Program-made: the position numbers and the translations under genes
In this document: positions 44,083 to 55,266 of the stretch, in pieces
How the letters are laid out: the number at the start of each line of letters is the position of its first letter
Numbering within the stretch: the first letter of the stretch is position 1
Notes under the pieces: generated by a model
The model's input: only the letters and a program-made list of their open reading frames with translations
Database searches by the model: none
Told to the model about the DNA's origin: nothing
Source: Collinsella aerofaciens
GTDB lineage: Bacteria > Actinomycetota > Coriobacteriia > Coriobacteriales > Coriobacteriaceae
Direction: 5' to 3'
NCBI RefSeq assembly: GCF_902364945.1
Contig: NZ_CABJFS010000005.1
Location: 105,942 to 169,941, forward strand
Length of the DNA stretch: 64,000 nucleotides

Positions 44083-45522
44083 TTAGTTCTCCTCGGTCGC
44101 AGCGTTCTCGGACTCGGCGAAATTCCAGCCGGCGAGGCGGTCCTTCGCGGTGTCGATGTCCAGGTAGTTCTCCTCGCCGTCCATGAGTCGCGTAAAGGCG
44201 GTAAAGAGATAGTGGGCATCGGTGGGGCCGGGCGAGGCCTCGGGGTGGTACTGGACCGAGAAACACGGGGCGTCGAGCAGCTGGATGCCCTCGGCGGTGC
44301 CGTCGTTGAGGTTCACATGTGTCAGGCGAATGCGACCAAAGCGCTCGTTCATCACGACCGGCGCGATGCCGCGACGCACCCAGGCGCGCAGGTCGCCATC
44401 GGCCGCATGCTCGGTTTCGCCGCCGGAAAGCTCCGGAATCAGTTTGCCCAGACTGGGGAACAGCAGGCCAAAGCCGTGGTTTTGCGCGGTGATCTCCACG
44501 CGACGGCTCACCAGGTTCATGACCGGCTGGTTACCGCCACGGTGACCGAATTTAAGCTTTTCCATTTGGGCGCCGCAGGCCAGGCTGATCATCTGGTGAC
44601 CAAGGCAAATGCCAAAGACCGGCACCTTGCCGATCAGCTGCTGCACCTGCTCGTAGGTCTCCACCACGGCATCGGGGTCGCCGGGGCCGTTGGATAAAAA
44701 GACGCCATCGGGATTCATGTCGAGCACCTCACTCGCGAGCGTATCCCACGGCACGACGGTAAGGTCGCAGCCGGCGCGGACCAGCCCCTCCAGAATGCCG
44801 CGCTTCACACCGCAGTCGTAGGCGACCACTTTGTGACGGGCAGGAGCGGCAGCCGCAAGCGCAAAGTCATGCGTGGCAGGCAGGTCGGCGGCCGCAAACT
44901 CGTGAGGCGCGGGGCAACTTACGGTCTTGACCAGGTTCTCGCCTACCAGCGTGGGCGCTGCGGCCAGACGCTCGGCAAGCTCGTCGACGTCGAAGATCTC
45001 GGTCGAGATAATGCCCATCTTGGAACCATTGTCGCGCAGATGGCGCACCAGAGCGCGGGTGTCGACACCCTCGATAGCGACGATGCCGTGAGCGCGCAGG
45101 TACTCCGGCACGCTGACGGCCGAGCGCCAGTTAGAAGGCGTGGCGCACATGTCGCGAACGATCATGCCGCGCATAGCCGGAGCGCTCGCAGGGCGCACGG
45201 CGTCGCCGGGGAAGGCCGACTGGACATCGGTCTCGTCGATACCGTAATTGCCGATCTGCGGATAGGTCATGGTTACGATTTGGCCGGCATAACTCGGGTC
45301 GGTCATGACCTCAAAGTAGCCCTCGAGCGAGGTGTTGAAGCAGACTTCGCCGGTCGCGGTGCCCTTGGCGCCGCATGCACGTCCATAAAAAATGGTCCCA
45401 TCCTCGAGATACAGGATGCAGGGACCGCAGGTGCCCTTGCTGGTTTTGGCCAGCATACGCTGGCAAAGCTCGCTGGGCGCGAAGGTGCGGGCGGCAGCGC
45501 CCGCGGTATGGTTGTTCGCCAT
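44083..45522 (-). CDS. carA: Carbamoyl-phosphate synthase small subunit
   Basis: CarA supplies ammonia from glutamine to CarB. The 479-residue protein, longer than the usual 370-390, has the N-terminal CPS domain ([43 protein letters not shown]) and a C-terminal class I glutaminase with [13 protein letters not shown] and the catalytic Cys in FGICLGHQM; the partner His is in [10 protein letters not shown]. About 30 extra residues precede the conserved start and about 25 follow the conserved end. ATG 45522 has AAGGAG upstream. Confidence 0.96.
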   Translation of the reverse strand: MANNHTAGAAARTFAPSELCQRMLAKTSKGTCGPCILYLEDGTIFYGRACGAKGTATGEVCFNTSLEGYFEVMTDPSYAGQIVTMTYPQIGNYGIDETDVQSAFPGDAVRPASAPAMRGMIVRDMCATPSNWRSAVSVPEYLRAHGIVAIEGVDTRALVRHLRDNGSKMGIISTEIFDVDELAERLAAAPTLVGENLVKTVSCPAPHEFAAADLPATHDFALAAAAPARHKVVAYDCGVKRGILEGLVRAGCDLTVVPWDTLASEVLDMNPDGVFLSNGPGDPDAVVETYEQVQQLIGKVPVFGICLGHQMISLACGAQMEKLKFGHRGGNQPVMNLVSRRVEITAQNHGFGLLFPSLGKLIPELSGGETEHAADGDLRAWVRRGIAPVVMNERFGRIRLTHVNLNDGTAEGIQLLDAPCFSVQYHPEASPGPTDAHYLFTAFTRLMDGEENYLDIDTAKDRLAGWNFAESENAATEEN

Positions 45523-45687
45523 AATTCTCCTTCCCGGTCTCACAGGACCGGCTTAAAGGTGTGTAGTTAGGCCTCGCGGTATTGTAACCGCAAGCATGCC
45601 TCATGGCGTTAATTTCATCGAAATGTTTACGAAATGATAATTATGACTTTCTATGCATAATGATTATTTAATCCCCGTCCCAGAAAA

Positions 45688-45724
45688 ATTATCCCGCGTG
45701 GGCTTGTGGCTCACGCGGGATAAT
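45688..45724 (-). terminator. Terminator after the 45746-46696 gene
   Basis: ATTATCCCGCGTG pairs with its complement (45688-45700 with 45712-45724); on the minus strand the second arm runs into TTTTTC. It separates this gene from carA. Confidence 0.8.
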
Positions 45725-45745
45725 GGCCTCTTATTTTTTCTTGTC

Positions 45746-46696
45746 CTACTCCAGCAGTTCGGACGGCGTTCGGTCGGGCTTGCCGCCGCGGAAAATCTCG
45801 CGGCCATGCAGACGATGCTCCAGGTCACGTTCGGCCTTTTCCTCGTCAATCTTGGTCTGGCTCACCACCGGGTCCTCAATCAACGACGACACCGAGTTCA
45901 CCTGCTTCTGAATGCGCTCGGCGATAGTGTCATCCATACTCACGATGCGCATCTTCCAGTCGATACTCGTAGCGTTGGATGAGCTCTTGGTCCACACGAA
46001 CGTCAGGATGGCGCTCTGGTGGCCCTGGGCGGGAAACATGCCAAAGAAGGAATCGTGCTGAATGTTGCTATCCTCGTCGATATAGGCGTGAACGTTATAC
46101 ACCACGCGGTCAATTTTGTCGTTGAGCAGGGCGTTGGTCGCAAGCGCCGCGGCCTGGATCTGCCCGTTGGACAGCAGCTCGAGCTCATTGGCAGACGACG
46201 TGTCCAACACCGTCACCTCAACCGTGCCCGTGCGCTCATCGGCCTCGTCGACAGAAAAATCGAGCGGGAACTGCGTAAAGCCGTTGCCCCATTCGAGTCC
46301 ACCCTTGAGCGCGGTCGAGACGGTATCCACCGAAACGCTCTCGGACAGGTTGGCGGTATTCAGACGGCGCATCACGCCGTAGCCGATCTGCATGCCCACG
46401 ATCAGCACCAGAATACCGATGACCACGGCCATCGCGGTCTTCGTAATGGTATGGCTCACCTGCGAGCCCGAAGGATCGTCCTCGGACAGCGGGTCGATAT
46501 GTTTTGCCTGGCTCGCGCGGTCCTCGCTGCGCAGCTGCGCTAGCGCCGCTTTGTCACCGCGCTTGGCCGCAGCCTCCTTCTCACGCATGCGCTCGGTTCG
46601 CTTTTTGGCGAGCGTAGGATCCAAGACGCCGGATGCATCGATTTCGGAGAATAACTCCGTCACTTCTTCCGGAGTCAAAGGGTTCTTGTCAGCCAT
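45746..46696 (-). CDS. Single-pass membrane protein of unknown function
   Basis: The 316-residue protein has a charged, Ala/Lys/Glu-rich cytosolic N terminus (about 85 residues, with a helical RERM/KEAAAKRGDKAALAQLR stretch). One membrane helix (MAVVIGILVLIVGMQIGYGVM, about 90-110) precedes an extracellular domain of about 170 residues (VTVLDTSSANELELLSNGQIQAAALATNALLNDKIDRVVYNVHAYID, FVWTKSS) and a Lys/Glu-rich tail. I do not recognise a family. It lies 19 bp after an ABC exporter gene in the same direction, so the two are probably co-transcribed. Confidence 0.7.
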   Translation of the reverse strand: MADKNPLTPEEVTELFSEIDASGVLDPTLAKKRTERMREKEAAAKRGDKAALAQLRSEDRASQAKHIDPLSEDDPSGSQVSHTITKTAMAVVIGILVLIVGMQIGYGVMRRLNTANLSESVSVDTVSTALKGGLEWGNGFTQFPLDFSVDEADERTGTVEVTVLDTSSANELELLSNGQIQAAALATNALLNDKIDRVVYNVHAYIDEDSNIQHDSFFGMFPAQGHQSAILTFVWTKSSSNATSIDWKMRIVSMDDTIAERIQKQVNSVSSLIEDPVVSQTKIDEEKAERDLEHRLHGREIFRGGKPDRTPSELLE

Positions 46697-46715
46697 AAAC
46701 TTCCTGTCATATCAA

Positions 46716-48488
46716 TCAGTCGAGCTCGTGCGCACGCGCACCTTCGAACTGCATTCGATAGTAACGGGCATAAGTGCCGCCACGGGCGAGAAGCTCCTCG
46801 TGCGTGCCACGCTCCACAACGCGACCATGCTCAACGGTCGCAATCTCATCGGCGTGCTTAATGGTCGAAAGACGGTGGGCGATGATGATTGTGGTACGGC
46901 CGCGTGCCAGCTCCTCGAGTGACTCCTGCACCGCCTCCTCGCTCTCGTTATCCAAAGCACTCGTCGCCTCGTCCAAAATCAGGATCTTGGGGTTCTTGAG
47001 AAACACGCGCGCAATGGCAACGCGTTGCTTCTGTCCGCCCGAAAGACGGCTGCCACGCTCGCCCACGACCGTGTCATAACCCTGTGGAAGCGACTCGATA
47101 AAGGCATCGATGTTGGCGCGACGGGCGGCCTCGGCGATCTCTCCTGCCGTAGCGCCCGGCTTGCCGTAGGCGATGTTCTCGCCAATCGTGCCGTCAAACA
47201 GATAGACATCCTGCTGCACCAGGCCGATGGCGCGACGCAGGCTCTGCTGCGTCACATCACGCACGTCCTGGCCGTCGATGCTAATGGATCCGGCAGCCAC
47301 GTCATAAAAGCGCGGCAGCAGCGAACAGGTCGTGGACTTGCCGCCGCCCGAAGGGCCAACCAAAGCGATGGTCTGCCCGGGCTTGATGGACAGATTCATA
47401 TGGTCGATAACGGGACGCTCTTCGGCATCGCCCTCGCCCAGCTCAACGTCCTCGTAGTTAAAGCACACGTCGTGATACTCCACGGCGCCGGCAGTCACCT
47501 GCAGATCCGTAGCGCCCGGCTTGTCCTGGATATCCGGCGCGGTCGAGAGCACCTCGTCCATGCGCTTAAAGCCGGCGATGGCCTTCTGATACGTTTCGGC
47601 CGAATTGACGAGTGTCTCGAGCGGCGTGCAGAACAGCGAAATATAGAGTGCAAAGGTCGCCATATCGACCGCCTGCAGCTGTCCCTGGGCGACCAGCCAG
47701 CCGCCCAGCAGCACCACGATCACATAGAGCACACCCGAGAGCAGGCCATACGTCGCGGTATAGACGCCCATGGCGTGATACATGTTCTCCTTGGACGAAA
47801 GATAGCGATTGTTGGAGGCGCGGAACTTGAAGCGTTCGGTCTCCTCATTGGCAAAACTCTTGACCACGCGCATGCCCGCCAGCGAATCCTGCAGCTGCGC
47901 ATTGATGCCGCTGATCTTTTTGCGGTTGTCGCTAAAGACCTCGCGCATGCGCATGTTCTGCCAAAACATGATGACCGCAAACGCCGCCGTCACCACGGCC
48001 ATGGCGAGCGCCAGCACCGGGGCGATGGTAAAGAGGATCACAAACGAGCCGATAATCTCGATGCCGCAGATGATGATCCACTCGGGCACGTGGTGCGCCG
48101 CCTCGCAGATATCGAACAGGTCGTTGACCACGCGGCTCATCATGTCGCCCGAGCTGTTGCGGTCAAAGTACGCAAAGCTAAAGCGCTCATACTGGTCAAA
48201 CAGGTCCTCGCGCATCTTGGACTCCATACGCGCGCCCATCACGTGACCCCAATAGCTCACAAAATAGCGGCAGGCGCAACGGATGATATACATCAGCACC
48301 AAACCCACCGCGATCATACCGAGCGCCTGCATAATGGCAGCCTGACCCTGGGTAAACAACCCGCCGGTCAGATTGCGCAGAATAATAGGAAACGCAAGGT
48401 CAATGGCAGCAAGCACCAGAGCGCAAACAGTATCGGCAACAAAAAGCCCCATCTGGGGCTCGTAATACGAGAGAAACCTTTTAAACAT
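46716..48488 (-). CDS. ABC transporter, fused permease and ATPase (MsbA/MdlB-type exporter)
   Basis: The 590-residue half-transporter has six membrane helices (residues about 15-310) and a C-terminal ATPase with Walker A GPSGGGKST (about 380), signature LSGGQKQR, Walker B ILILDEATSALD and switch His in IIAHRLST. All catalytic residues are present, so it should work as a homodimer exporting lipids, drugs or peptides. The substrate is unknown. The gene is followed at 19 bp by a single-pass membrane protein gene and preceded by structured repeat copy B. Confidence 0.92.
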   Translation of the reverse strand: MFKRFLSYYEPQMGLFVADTVCALVLAAIDLAFPIILRNLTGGLFTQGQAAIMQALGMIAVGLVLMYIIRCACRYFVSYWGHVMGARMESKMREDLFDQYERFSFAYFDRNSSGDMMSRVVNDLFDICEAAHHVPEWIIICGIEIIGSFVILFTIAPVLALAMAVVTAAFAVIMFWQNMRMREVFSDNRKKISGINAQLQDSLAGMRVVKSFANEETERFKFRASNNRYLSSKENMYHAMGVYTATYGLLSGVLYVIVVLLGGWLVAQGQLQAVDMATFALYISLFCTPLETLVNSAETYQKAIAGFKRMDEVLSTAPDIQDKPGATDLQVTAGAVEYHDVCFNYEDVELGEGDAEERPVIDHMNLSIKPGQTIALVGPSGGGKSTTCSLLPRFYDVAAGSISIDGQDVRDVTQQSLRRAIGLVQQDVYLFDGTIGENIAYGKPGATAGEIAEAARRANIDAFIESLPQGYDTVVGERGSRLSGGQKQRVAIARVFLKNPKILILDEATSALDNESEEAVQESLEELARGRTTIIIAHRLSTIKHADEIATVEHGRVVERGTHEELLARGGTYARYYRMQFEGARAHELD

Positions 48489-48588
48489 GCAATCCTCGAA
48501 GAGAAATAAATAGCGTGAGAAATCCGGTTGAACCGGTCAGGCTGAAAACAAAGCGTCCCAACAAGCATAACGCCGATGTTCTGGCAGC

Positions 48589-48735
48589 GTCAGCGAAAAC
48601 GTCCCTAAGCGAGCAAGGTGCCTTGAAAGAGGAGCGACGCGTACTTCGGTACGCGAGCGACGATTGAAAGGCAGATTGCCGCTTAGGGGCGTTTGCAGCG
48701 TCGACTCGTTACGCGGTTTGGTAAAACCGCGTAAC
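48589..48735. repeat. Structured dispersed element, copy B (candidate structured RNA)
   Basis: This copy keeps the folding of copy A: P1, AAACGTCCCTAAGCG (48597-48611) with 48680-48694 (one G-T); P2, GCAA/TTGC and GCCTT/AAGGC around the same GGT/AGA internal loop; P3, CGCGTAC-TTCG-GTACGCG, a different hairpin with a UUCG loop; and the same 12-bp GTTACGCGGTTT hairpin (48708-48735). Conserved unpaired segments include GTCAGCGA, GAGCAAGGT, TGAAA and GTTTGCAGCGTCGA. It ends exactly at the Nudix gene stop codon on the minus strand. Confidence 0.8.
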
Positions 48736-49431
48736 CTAGAGCTCCGCGCCCCCAAGGCGATGCGCGATGCTATCGCAGGCCAAGGCGCCCACGACGGTCT
48801 TGGCGTCTTCGATCTTGCCGTCGAGTACGGCGTCGATCAACTCGTGCAGTGGCACCAGGTCCACGTTGACAAACTCGTCATCATCGGGGTTGGGCGCATC
48901 AAACTCCAGCTTGGTAGCCAAGTAGATGTGAATGATCTCGTCGCAAAAACCACAGGACGTGACAATCGACGTCAAAAAGCGAATGCGACCAGCCCTAAAG
49001 CCCGTCTCCTCATGCAGCTCGCGTTTGGCGCAATCGAGCGGGTCCTCGCCTGGATCGAGCTTGCCGGCGGGAATCTCGACCGTCACACGGTCGATGGCGG
49101 TGCGGTACTGACGCACCAGCACAATCTTGCCGCTCTCGGTCAGCGCCACAACGGCCGCCGCACCCGGATGGCGAACGATATCGCGGGCGCTGCGGCGACC
49201 GTTAGGCAGCTCAACCTCAAGACGGTGGACGTCGAGGATCTTGCCCTTCCAGGCGCACTCCTCCGAAAGAATCTTCTCGTGCAGCTCGGCATCGTGCGGG
49301 TCGTCGTCGCCCAGCACCAGCGCCGGCTCGTCAGCGACCTCGCCACCAGGTTCGCCCTCGGCGTGCCCATACATGCGGCTGTCCTCCTCGACGATCTGTG
49401 CGTCCACGAGCTCTTCGTTCTTCTCGTCCAT
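48736..49431 (-). CDS. Nudix hydrolase (ADP-ribose pyrophosphatase-like)
   Basis: The protein has about 231 residues, with a Nudix box GKLDPGEDPLDCAKRELHEETGF (G-x5-E-x7-REL-x-EE-x-GF) near residue 125. The preceding VRQYRTAIDRVTVEIPAG and the following SIVTSCGFCDEIIHIYLA match the ADP-ribose pyrophosphatase subgroup. The first 55 residues are an acidic extension with no clear domain. Two ATG codons three codons apart are possible; 49431 has better spacing to GAGAGG. It is followed 21 bp from the purD end and may be in the same transcript. The stop codon abuts structured element copy B. Confidence 0.9.
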   Translation of the reverse strand: MDEKNEELVDAQIVEEDSRMYGHAEGEPGGEVADEPALVLGDDDPHDAELHEKILSEECAWKGKILDVHRLEVELPNGRRSARDIVRHPGAAAVVALTESGKIVLVRQYRTAIDRVTVEIPAGKLDPGEDPLDCAKRELHEETGFRAGRIRFLTSIVTSCGFCDEIIHIYLATKLEFDAPNPDDDEFVNVDLVPLHELIDAVLDGKIEDAKTVVGALACDSIAHRLGGAEL

Positions 49432-49452
49432 CCGTCTCATTCCTCTCGGATT

Positions 49453-50757
49453 TTAGGCATCCCAGGCGTCGCGGCCGCGCAGCGCACGCAGGCCGATGTC
49501 GTGGCGCAGGGTCTTACCCTCAAAATCAATCTTCTCGCAGGCCTCGTAGGCAAGGTTGCGAGCGTTCTCGAACGTGTCGCCCAGAGCGGTCACGGCAAGC
49601 ACGCGGCCACCATTGGTCACGAGCTGGCCGTCCACCACGGCAGTGCCCGCGTGGTACACGGTCACGTTCTCCATGGCCTCGGCATCGGCAATACCGGTGA
49701 TGACCTTGCCCTTCTCGTAGCTGCCGGGATAACCCGCACTCGTCAGGACAACGGCCACGGCCCACTCGTCACGCCAGTCGAGCTCAATCTGATCGAGCTC
49801 GCAGTTGGCGCAGGCCAGCATGACCTCGACCAGGTCGTTCTTAAGGCGCGGGAGCACGACCTGCGTCTCGGGGTCGCCAAAGCGGGCGTTGAACTCCAGC
49901 ACCTTGGGGCCGGCGGGGGTGAGCATAAAGCCGCCATACAGGCAGCCGCGGTAGTCGATGCCCTCGGCAGCAAGCTCGGCAACGGTCTGCTCCATGACCG
50001 CCACCATGGTGGCGTGCTCCTCGTCGGTCACGATGGGCACCGGGCTGTAGACGCCCATGCCGCCGGTGTTGGGACCCTTGTCGCCCTCGAGCGCGCGCTT
50101 GTGGTCCTGCGAGGTGGCCATGGGGCGCACGGTCTTGCCGTCGGTAAAGGCCAAAAGCGAGCACTCGGGGCCGGTCAGCATCTCCTCGATAACCACGGTA
50201 TTGCCGGCATCGCCAAAGGTGCCGCCAAAGCACTCGCGCACGGCCTCCTCGGCCTGCTCAAGTTCGATCGCCACGATGACGCCCTTGCCCGCGGCAAGGC
50301 CGTCGGCCTTGACGACCAGCGGGGCGCCCTGCTCGCGCACGTAGGCGAGAGCCGAAGCCTCGTCGGTAAACGAGCCGTAGGCTGCCGTCGGAATGCCCGC
50401 GCGCTCCATGAGCTGCTTGGAGAACAGCTTGGAGCCCTCCATCTGGGCGCCCTCGGCACCCGGGCCAAAGCAGAGAATACCCGCCGCGCGCACGGCGTCG
50501 GCCACACCCGCCACGAGCGGAGCCTCGGGGCCAATTACCACGAGTCCGCATCCGTGGCTCTGCGCAAACGCCGCCACGGCCGCAGGATCGCAGTCGTCGA
50601 GAACAACGTTCTCGCCGCAGCTCGCGGTGCCGCCGTTGCCCGGCGCGATGTAGAGCTTGCCGGCGCGCGGTGATGCTGCGAGCTTAGCTGCCAAAGCATG
50701 CTCACGGCCGCCGCTGCCCAACAACAGGATGTCGATGGTTTGAGTGTCCGCCTTCAA
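49453..50757 (-). CDS. purD: Phosphoribosylamine-glycine ligase (GAR synthetase)
   Basis: PurD joins glycine to phosphoribosylamine, the second step of purine synthesis. The 434-residue protein has the N-terminal [17 protein letters not shown], the ATP-grasp motif [19 protein letters not shown] and the C-terminal [12 protein letters not shown]. The start is TTG 50757 (read as Met), because GAGGAGG lies six bases upstream and the family begins just before the Rossmann motif. The longer frame, reaching to 50925, overlaps the end of purA and crosses a terminator. Confidence 0.95.
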   Translation of the reverse strand: MKADTQTIDILLLGSGGREHALAAKLAASPRAGKLYIAPGNGGTASCGENVVLDDCDPAAVAAFAQSHGCGLVVIGPEAPLVAGVADAVRAAGILCFGPGAEGAQMEGSKLFSKQLMERAGIPTAAYGSFTDEASALAYVREQGAPLVVKADGLAAGKGVIVAIELEQAEEAVRECFGGTFGDAGNTVVIEEMLTGPECSLLAFTDGKTVRPMATSQDHKRALEGDKGPNTGGMGVYSPVPIVTDEEHATMVAVMEQTVAELAAEGIDYRGCLYGGFMLTPAGPKVLEFNARFGDPETQVVLPRLKNDLVEVMLACANCELDQIELDWRDEWAVAVVLTSAGYPGSYEKGKVITGIADAEAMENVTVYHAGTAVVDGQLVTNGGRVLAVTALGDTFENARNLAYEACEKIDFEGKTLRHDIGLRALRGRDAWDA

Positions 50758-50811
50758 GGGTGCCTCCTCTATGGATGAATGGCCCGCTCCGCGCGAGCCC
50801 TTTGCAAGCAA

Positions 50812-50853
50812 ATATACCCCTCGGCCGCCCGCTTGGGCTGCAAAGGGGTATAT
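50812..50853 (-). terminator. Terminator after purA
   Basis: ATATACCCCT (50812-50821) pairs with AGGGGTATAT (50844-50853). It lies between purA and purD. No long T run, so strength is uncertain. Confidence 0.6.
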
Positions 50854-50875
50854 CGCAATAACCAAATAGTCCCGA

Positions 50876-52171
<1,296 letters not shown>

Positions 52172-52255
52172 TTACATTCATGGACTGTCTACGCGCCACG
52201 CCGGCACGCAGAAGCACAAAACATTCCCAGTATACCCGTGCAACGGGCGCCTGTC

Positions 52256-53647
52256 CTACTCCTCGGCATGTGCCCCATCAAGCTCATAGAACTTGGTGGA
52301 TGCCGGCAGGAACATCAGGTCGACGTCGCCGATCGGGCCCGAACGGTTCTTGGCCACGACGATACGCGTAACGCCCTCGTCGGGTCGATCGTCGCGCGAG
52401 GCTTCGGCCTCGTCGGCGGAGCGGTCCAAGAACATAACGATATCGGCGTCCTGCTCGATGGAGCCCGATTCACGAAGGTCGGAAAGCTGCGGGCGCTTGC
52501 CGGTACGGGATTCGACCTGACGCGAGAGCTGCGACAGCGCGATGAGCGGGATCTTGAGTTCCTTGGCCATGATCTTCAGACCACGCGACATCTCGGAGAC
52601 CTCGACGGTACGGCTCTCGGAGCGGCGTCCCGGCGGAGGACTCACCAGCTGCAGGTAGTCCAGGATGATGATGGCCTTCTCCTTGTTGTGGAGCATGCGG
52701 CGGCTCTTGGCGCGAATCTCGGTCACTGTGGTGCCGGGCGTATCGTCAATCAGAATATCGAGCTTGGACAAGGTCTGCGTGGCCTCGTTGATATTGGCCC
52801 ACTGCTCGGGGCTAATGCGGCCCATGCGGAAGTCACTGATCGAAATCATGGCGTAGGCGCAAATCAGACGCTGGGCAATTTCCTTGCCCGACATCTCCAG
52901 CGAGAAGAAGCCGACGGTATAACCGGCCGCGGCAGCGTTGAGCGCCAGATTCAGGGCGAACGACGTCTTACCCACAGCAGGGCGGGCGCCGATGATGATG
53001 AGCTGGCCCTCGCGAAAACCCATGAGCATGCGGTCGAGCGACGGGAAGCCCGTGGGCACGCCCGCAGCCTGGCCGCCTGCCTGGCACACTTCCTCGGCCT
53101 CGTTATAGGCCTCGACCATAAACTCGGTCAGCGTCTTGTAGCTCGACTTGACCTCGCGCGCCGTGACCTTGAGCAACTTGCTCTCGGCCAGCTCCACGAC
53201 CTCTTTGGTATCGGTGGGAGCGTTATAGGCCAGCGCGTTGATCTCGTTGGTGGCGCCGATCAGCTCACGCAGCATCGAATCGCGGCGAACGATAGCGGCA
53301 TGGTGCTGCCAGTTGACGAGCGACAGGGTCTGACCCATCAACTCCAAAATGTAGGCCTCGCCGCCCACGGCATCAAGCTTGTTGATGCTTCGCAGGTAAT
53401 CGATCAGCGAGATGGAGTCGATGGGAATGCGGCTGTTGTACATATCGACCATCGCGGTATAGATGGTCTTATGAATGGGCCGGTAGAAGTCATCGGGCTG
53501 CAGCTCGACCTGGGCCTCTTCGACCACCTCGGGCGATAGCAGCATAGCGGCCAGTACATTGGCCTCTGCATCTTGGTTTTGGGGAAGACCCAACTTGGAG
53601 CCGCGGTCCTCAACCGTCAGCCCGGTCTCCCTATCGTCATATGCCAT
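52256..53647 (-). CDS. dnaB: Replicative DNA helicase
   Basis: DnaB unwinds DNA at the replication fork as a hexamer. The 463-residue protein has the N-terminal primase-interacting domain (LPQNQDAEANVLAAMLLSPE) and the RecA-like C-terminal domain with Walker A GARPAVGKTSFAL (about residue 205), FFSLEMSGKEIAQRL, Walker B IIILDYLQL and the arginine-finger region FLDRSADEAE. Three ATG codons are possible at the start; 53647 fits the AGG spacing. Gene order rplI, dnaB, purA is widely conserved. No intein interrupts it. Confidence 0.96.
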   Translation of the reverse strand: MAYDDRETGLTVEDRGSKLGLPQNQDAEANVLAAMLLSPEVVEEAQVELQPDDFYRPIHKTIYTAMVDMYNSRIPIDSISLIDYLRSINKLDAVGGEAYILELMGQTLSLVNWQHHAAIVRRDSMLRELIGATNEINALAYNAPTDTKEVVELAESKLLKVTAREVKSSYKTLTEFMVEAYNEAEEVCQAGGQAAGVPTGFPSLDRMLMGFREGQLIIIGARPAVGKTSFALNLALNAAAAGYTVGFFSLEMSGKEIAQRLICAYAMISISDFRMGRISPEQWANINEATQTLSKLDILIDDTPGTTVTEIRAKSRRMLHNKEKAIIILDYLQLVSPPPGRRSESRTVEVSEMSRGLKIMAKELKIPLIALSQLSRQVESRTGKRPQLSDLRESGSIEQDADIVMFLDRSADEAEASRDDRPDEGVTRIVVAKNRSGPIGDVDLMFLPASTKFYELDGAHAEE

Positions 53648-53799
53648 GAGCATCCTCATTCATATCGCTTGCGAGCATCCATAGTATCAGCCACGGTCCC
53701 AAAACGCGCCGCGCGCCGCCAATCATCACCGAACCAAACGGATGAACGGTCCTGTATATAGGACTTCGACGCAACGTTCACCATGACACTCACTCAGCG

Positions 53800-53839
53800 C
53801 AAAAAACAAAAGGGCGCCCTGGTTTCCCAGAGCGCCCTT
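53800..53839 (-). terminator. Terminator after rplI
   Basis: AAGGGCGC and GCGCCCTT arms (53810-53817, 53832-53839) are followed on the minus strand by TTTTGTTTTTT. Confidence 0.85.
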
Positions 53840-53871
53840 CTTAGAACAAGATTGTTGCGTTGCAGCAAATG

Positions 53872-54411
53872 CTACTCGGCAGCAGCCTCAGTCTCGACCT
53901 CGGCGGTCTCGGCCTCGGCGACCTCAGCGGCCTCCTCGACCTCAGCCTCGGCAGCGAGCTCCTCGGCGGTAACGCCGACGAGAACGACAACCTCGGCCTT
54001 GATCTCGCGGTACAGCGAGATGGCAACGGTGTGGGCACCGGCAACCTTGATGGGCTTACCGAGCTCGACGCGCTTGCGATCGATGTCCATACCGAGCTGA
54101 GCCTTGATGGCGTCAGCGATCATAGCGGCGGTAACGGAGCCAAAGAGGATGCCCTCGTCGCCGACCTTGACGTCAACGGTGACCGTCTTGCCCTCGAAGG
54201 CAGCCTTGGTCTCGTTGGCGGTAGCCAGACGGACGGCCTCGCGCTTGGCGATGTTGTTGCGACGCTCGTCAAGCTGCTTGAGGTTGCCCTTGGTGGCGGC
54301 AACAGCGAGCTTCTTGGGGAACAGGAAGTTCTCAGCGTAACCCTGAGCGACCTCTACGACGTCACCCTCGCCGCCCTTGCCCTTGATCTCATCGAGAAGA
54401 ATAACCTTCAT
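53872..54411 (-). CDS. rplI: 50S ribosomal protein L9
   Basis: L9 binds 23S rRNA near the L1 stalk. The 179-residue protein begins MKVILLDEIKGKGGEGDVVEVAQGYAENFL, the family signature, followed by the long central helix (KGNLKQLDERRNNIAKREAV) and the C-terminal domain. It is about 30 residues longer than usual because of an acidic tail of Ala, Glu and Val (EAEVEEAAEVAEAE). It is the last gene of the rpsF-ssb-rpsR-rplI operon, followed by a terminator. Confidence 0.96.
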   Translation of the reverse strand: MKVILLDEIKGKGGEGDVVEVAQGYAENFLFPKKLAVAATKGNLKQLDERRNNIAKREAVRLATANETKAAFEGKTVTVDVKVGDEGILFGSVTAAMIADAIKAQLGMDIDRKRVELGKPIKVAGAHTVAISLYREIKAEVVVLVGVTAEELAAEAEVEEAAEVAEAETAEVETEAAAE

Positions 54412-54426
54412 GATGCGTCTCCCTTC

Positions 54427-54693
54427 TTAGCCGCGGTCGCGGTTGCCACGAGAGGAAACCACGGGGACGGTGTACGGCAGGAGAGCCATCTCGCGGGCGC
54501 GCTTGATGGCGTTGGCGATGTCATGCTGATGCTGCGTGCAAGCGCCAGTGACGCGACGGGGCTTAATCTTGCCACGGTCGGTCATGTACTTACGGAGAAG
54601 CTGAGTGTCCTTATAGTCGATGAACTCAGTGTTCTCCTTGCAGAACTGGCAGTACTTACGACGCGGCTGACGTGCAGAAAAATCATTAGCCAT
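54427..54693 (-). CDS. rpsR: 30S ribosomal protein S18
   Basis: The 88-residue protein binds S6 on the 30S platform. It has [25 protein letters not shown] and [35 protein letters not shown]. Two cysteines in KYCQFC and one in GACTQHQH fit the zinc-binding form of S18. ATG 54693 has GAAAGG upstream, and the longer frame is unsupported. It lies 15 bp before rplI. Confidence 0.97.
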   Translation of the reverse strand: MANDFSARQPRRKYCQFCKENTEFIDYKDTQLLRKYMTDRGKIKPRRVTGACTQHQHDIANAIKRAREMALLPYTVPVVSSRGNRDRG

Positions 54694-54765
54694 GTCAAAA
54701 TACCTTTCGTTTGGCAACTTCGGCGAACCGAAGCCGCCTCTCACTCAAAAATAGGTGAACAACCC

Positions 54766-55218
54766 TTAGAACGGGATGTCCTCATCGTAGACGTCGACCG
54801 CGGGCGGCGTAGCCACCGGTGCGGCAGGACGTGCTGCGGGCGCGGGAGCTGCGGGGGCGTAACCGCCCTGGTCGTAGCCACCCTGGCCACCACGGGAGCT
54901 CATAAACTCGATCTCATCGACGATGACCTCAAGCTTGCTCCGGCGCTGGCCGTCGCGCTCCCAAGAGCTGTAGCGCAGCTTGCCCTCGATCGCGACCTTG
55001 TTTCCCTTTGCCAGGAAACGGCTCACGGCCTCGGCGCGGGTGCCGAACATGGTGCAGTCGACAAAGTTGGGATAGTCCTCCCACTCGCCAGTCTGCGCGT
55101 TGCGGCGACGATCGTTCACGGCGACGCCAAAGGACAGAACCTGGGTTCCGCCGGCGGTGGCGCGCAGCTCGGGATCGCGGGTGAGGTTACCGGTGATGTT
55201 CACTCGATTGATGCTCAT
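54766..55218 (-). CDS. ssb: Single-stranded DNA-binding protein
   Basis: The 150-residue protein has an OB fold (SINRVNITGNLTRDPELRATAGGTQVLSFGVAVNDRRRN) of about 110 residues. A Gly/Ala/Pro/Gln-rich linker (GGQGGYDQGGYAPAAPAPAARP) and the acidic tip DEDIPF, which recruits repair and replication proteins, complete it. It lies between rpsF and rpsR, as in most bacteria. Confidence 0.97.
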   Translation of the reverse strand: MSINRVNITGNLTRDPELRATAGGTQVLSFGVAVNDRRRNAQTGEWEDYPNFVDCTMFGTRAEAVSRFLAKGNKVAIEGKLRYSSWERDGQRRSKLEVIVDEIEFMSSRGGQGGYDQGGYAPAAPAPAARPAAPVATPPAVDVYDEDIPF

Positions 55219-55266
55219 AACTCACTACTTCCTCTTGGGGCACAAGCCCAGTCCAAAACGACAGTC

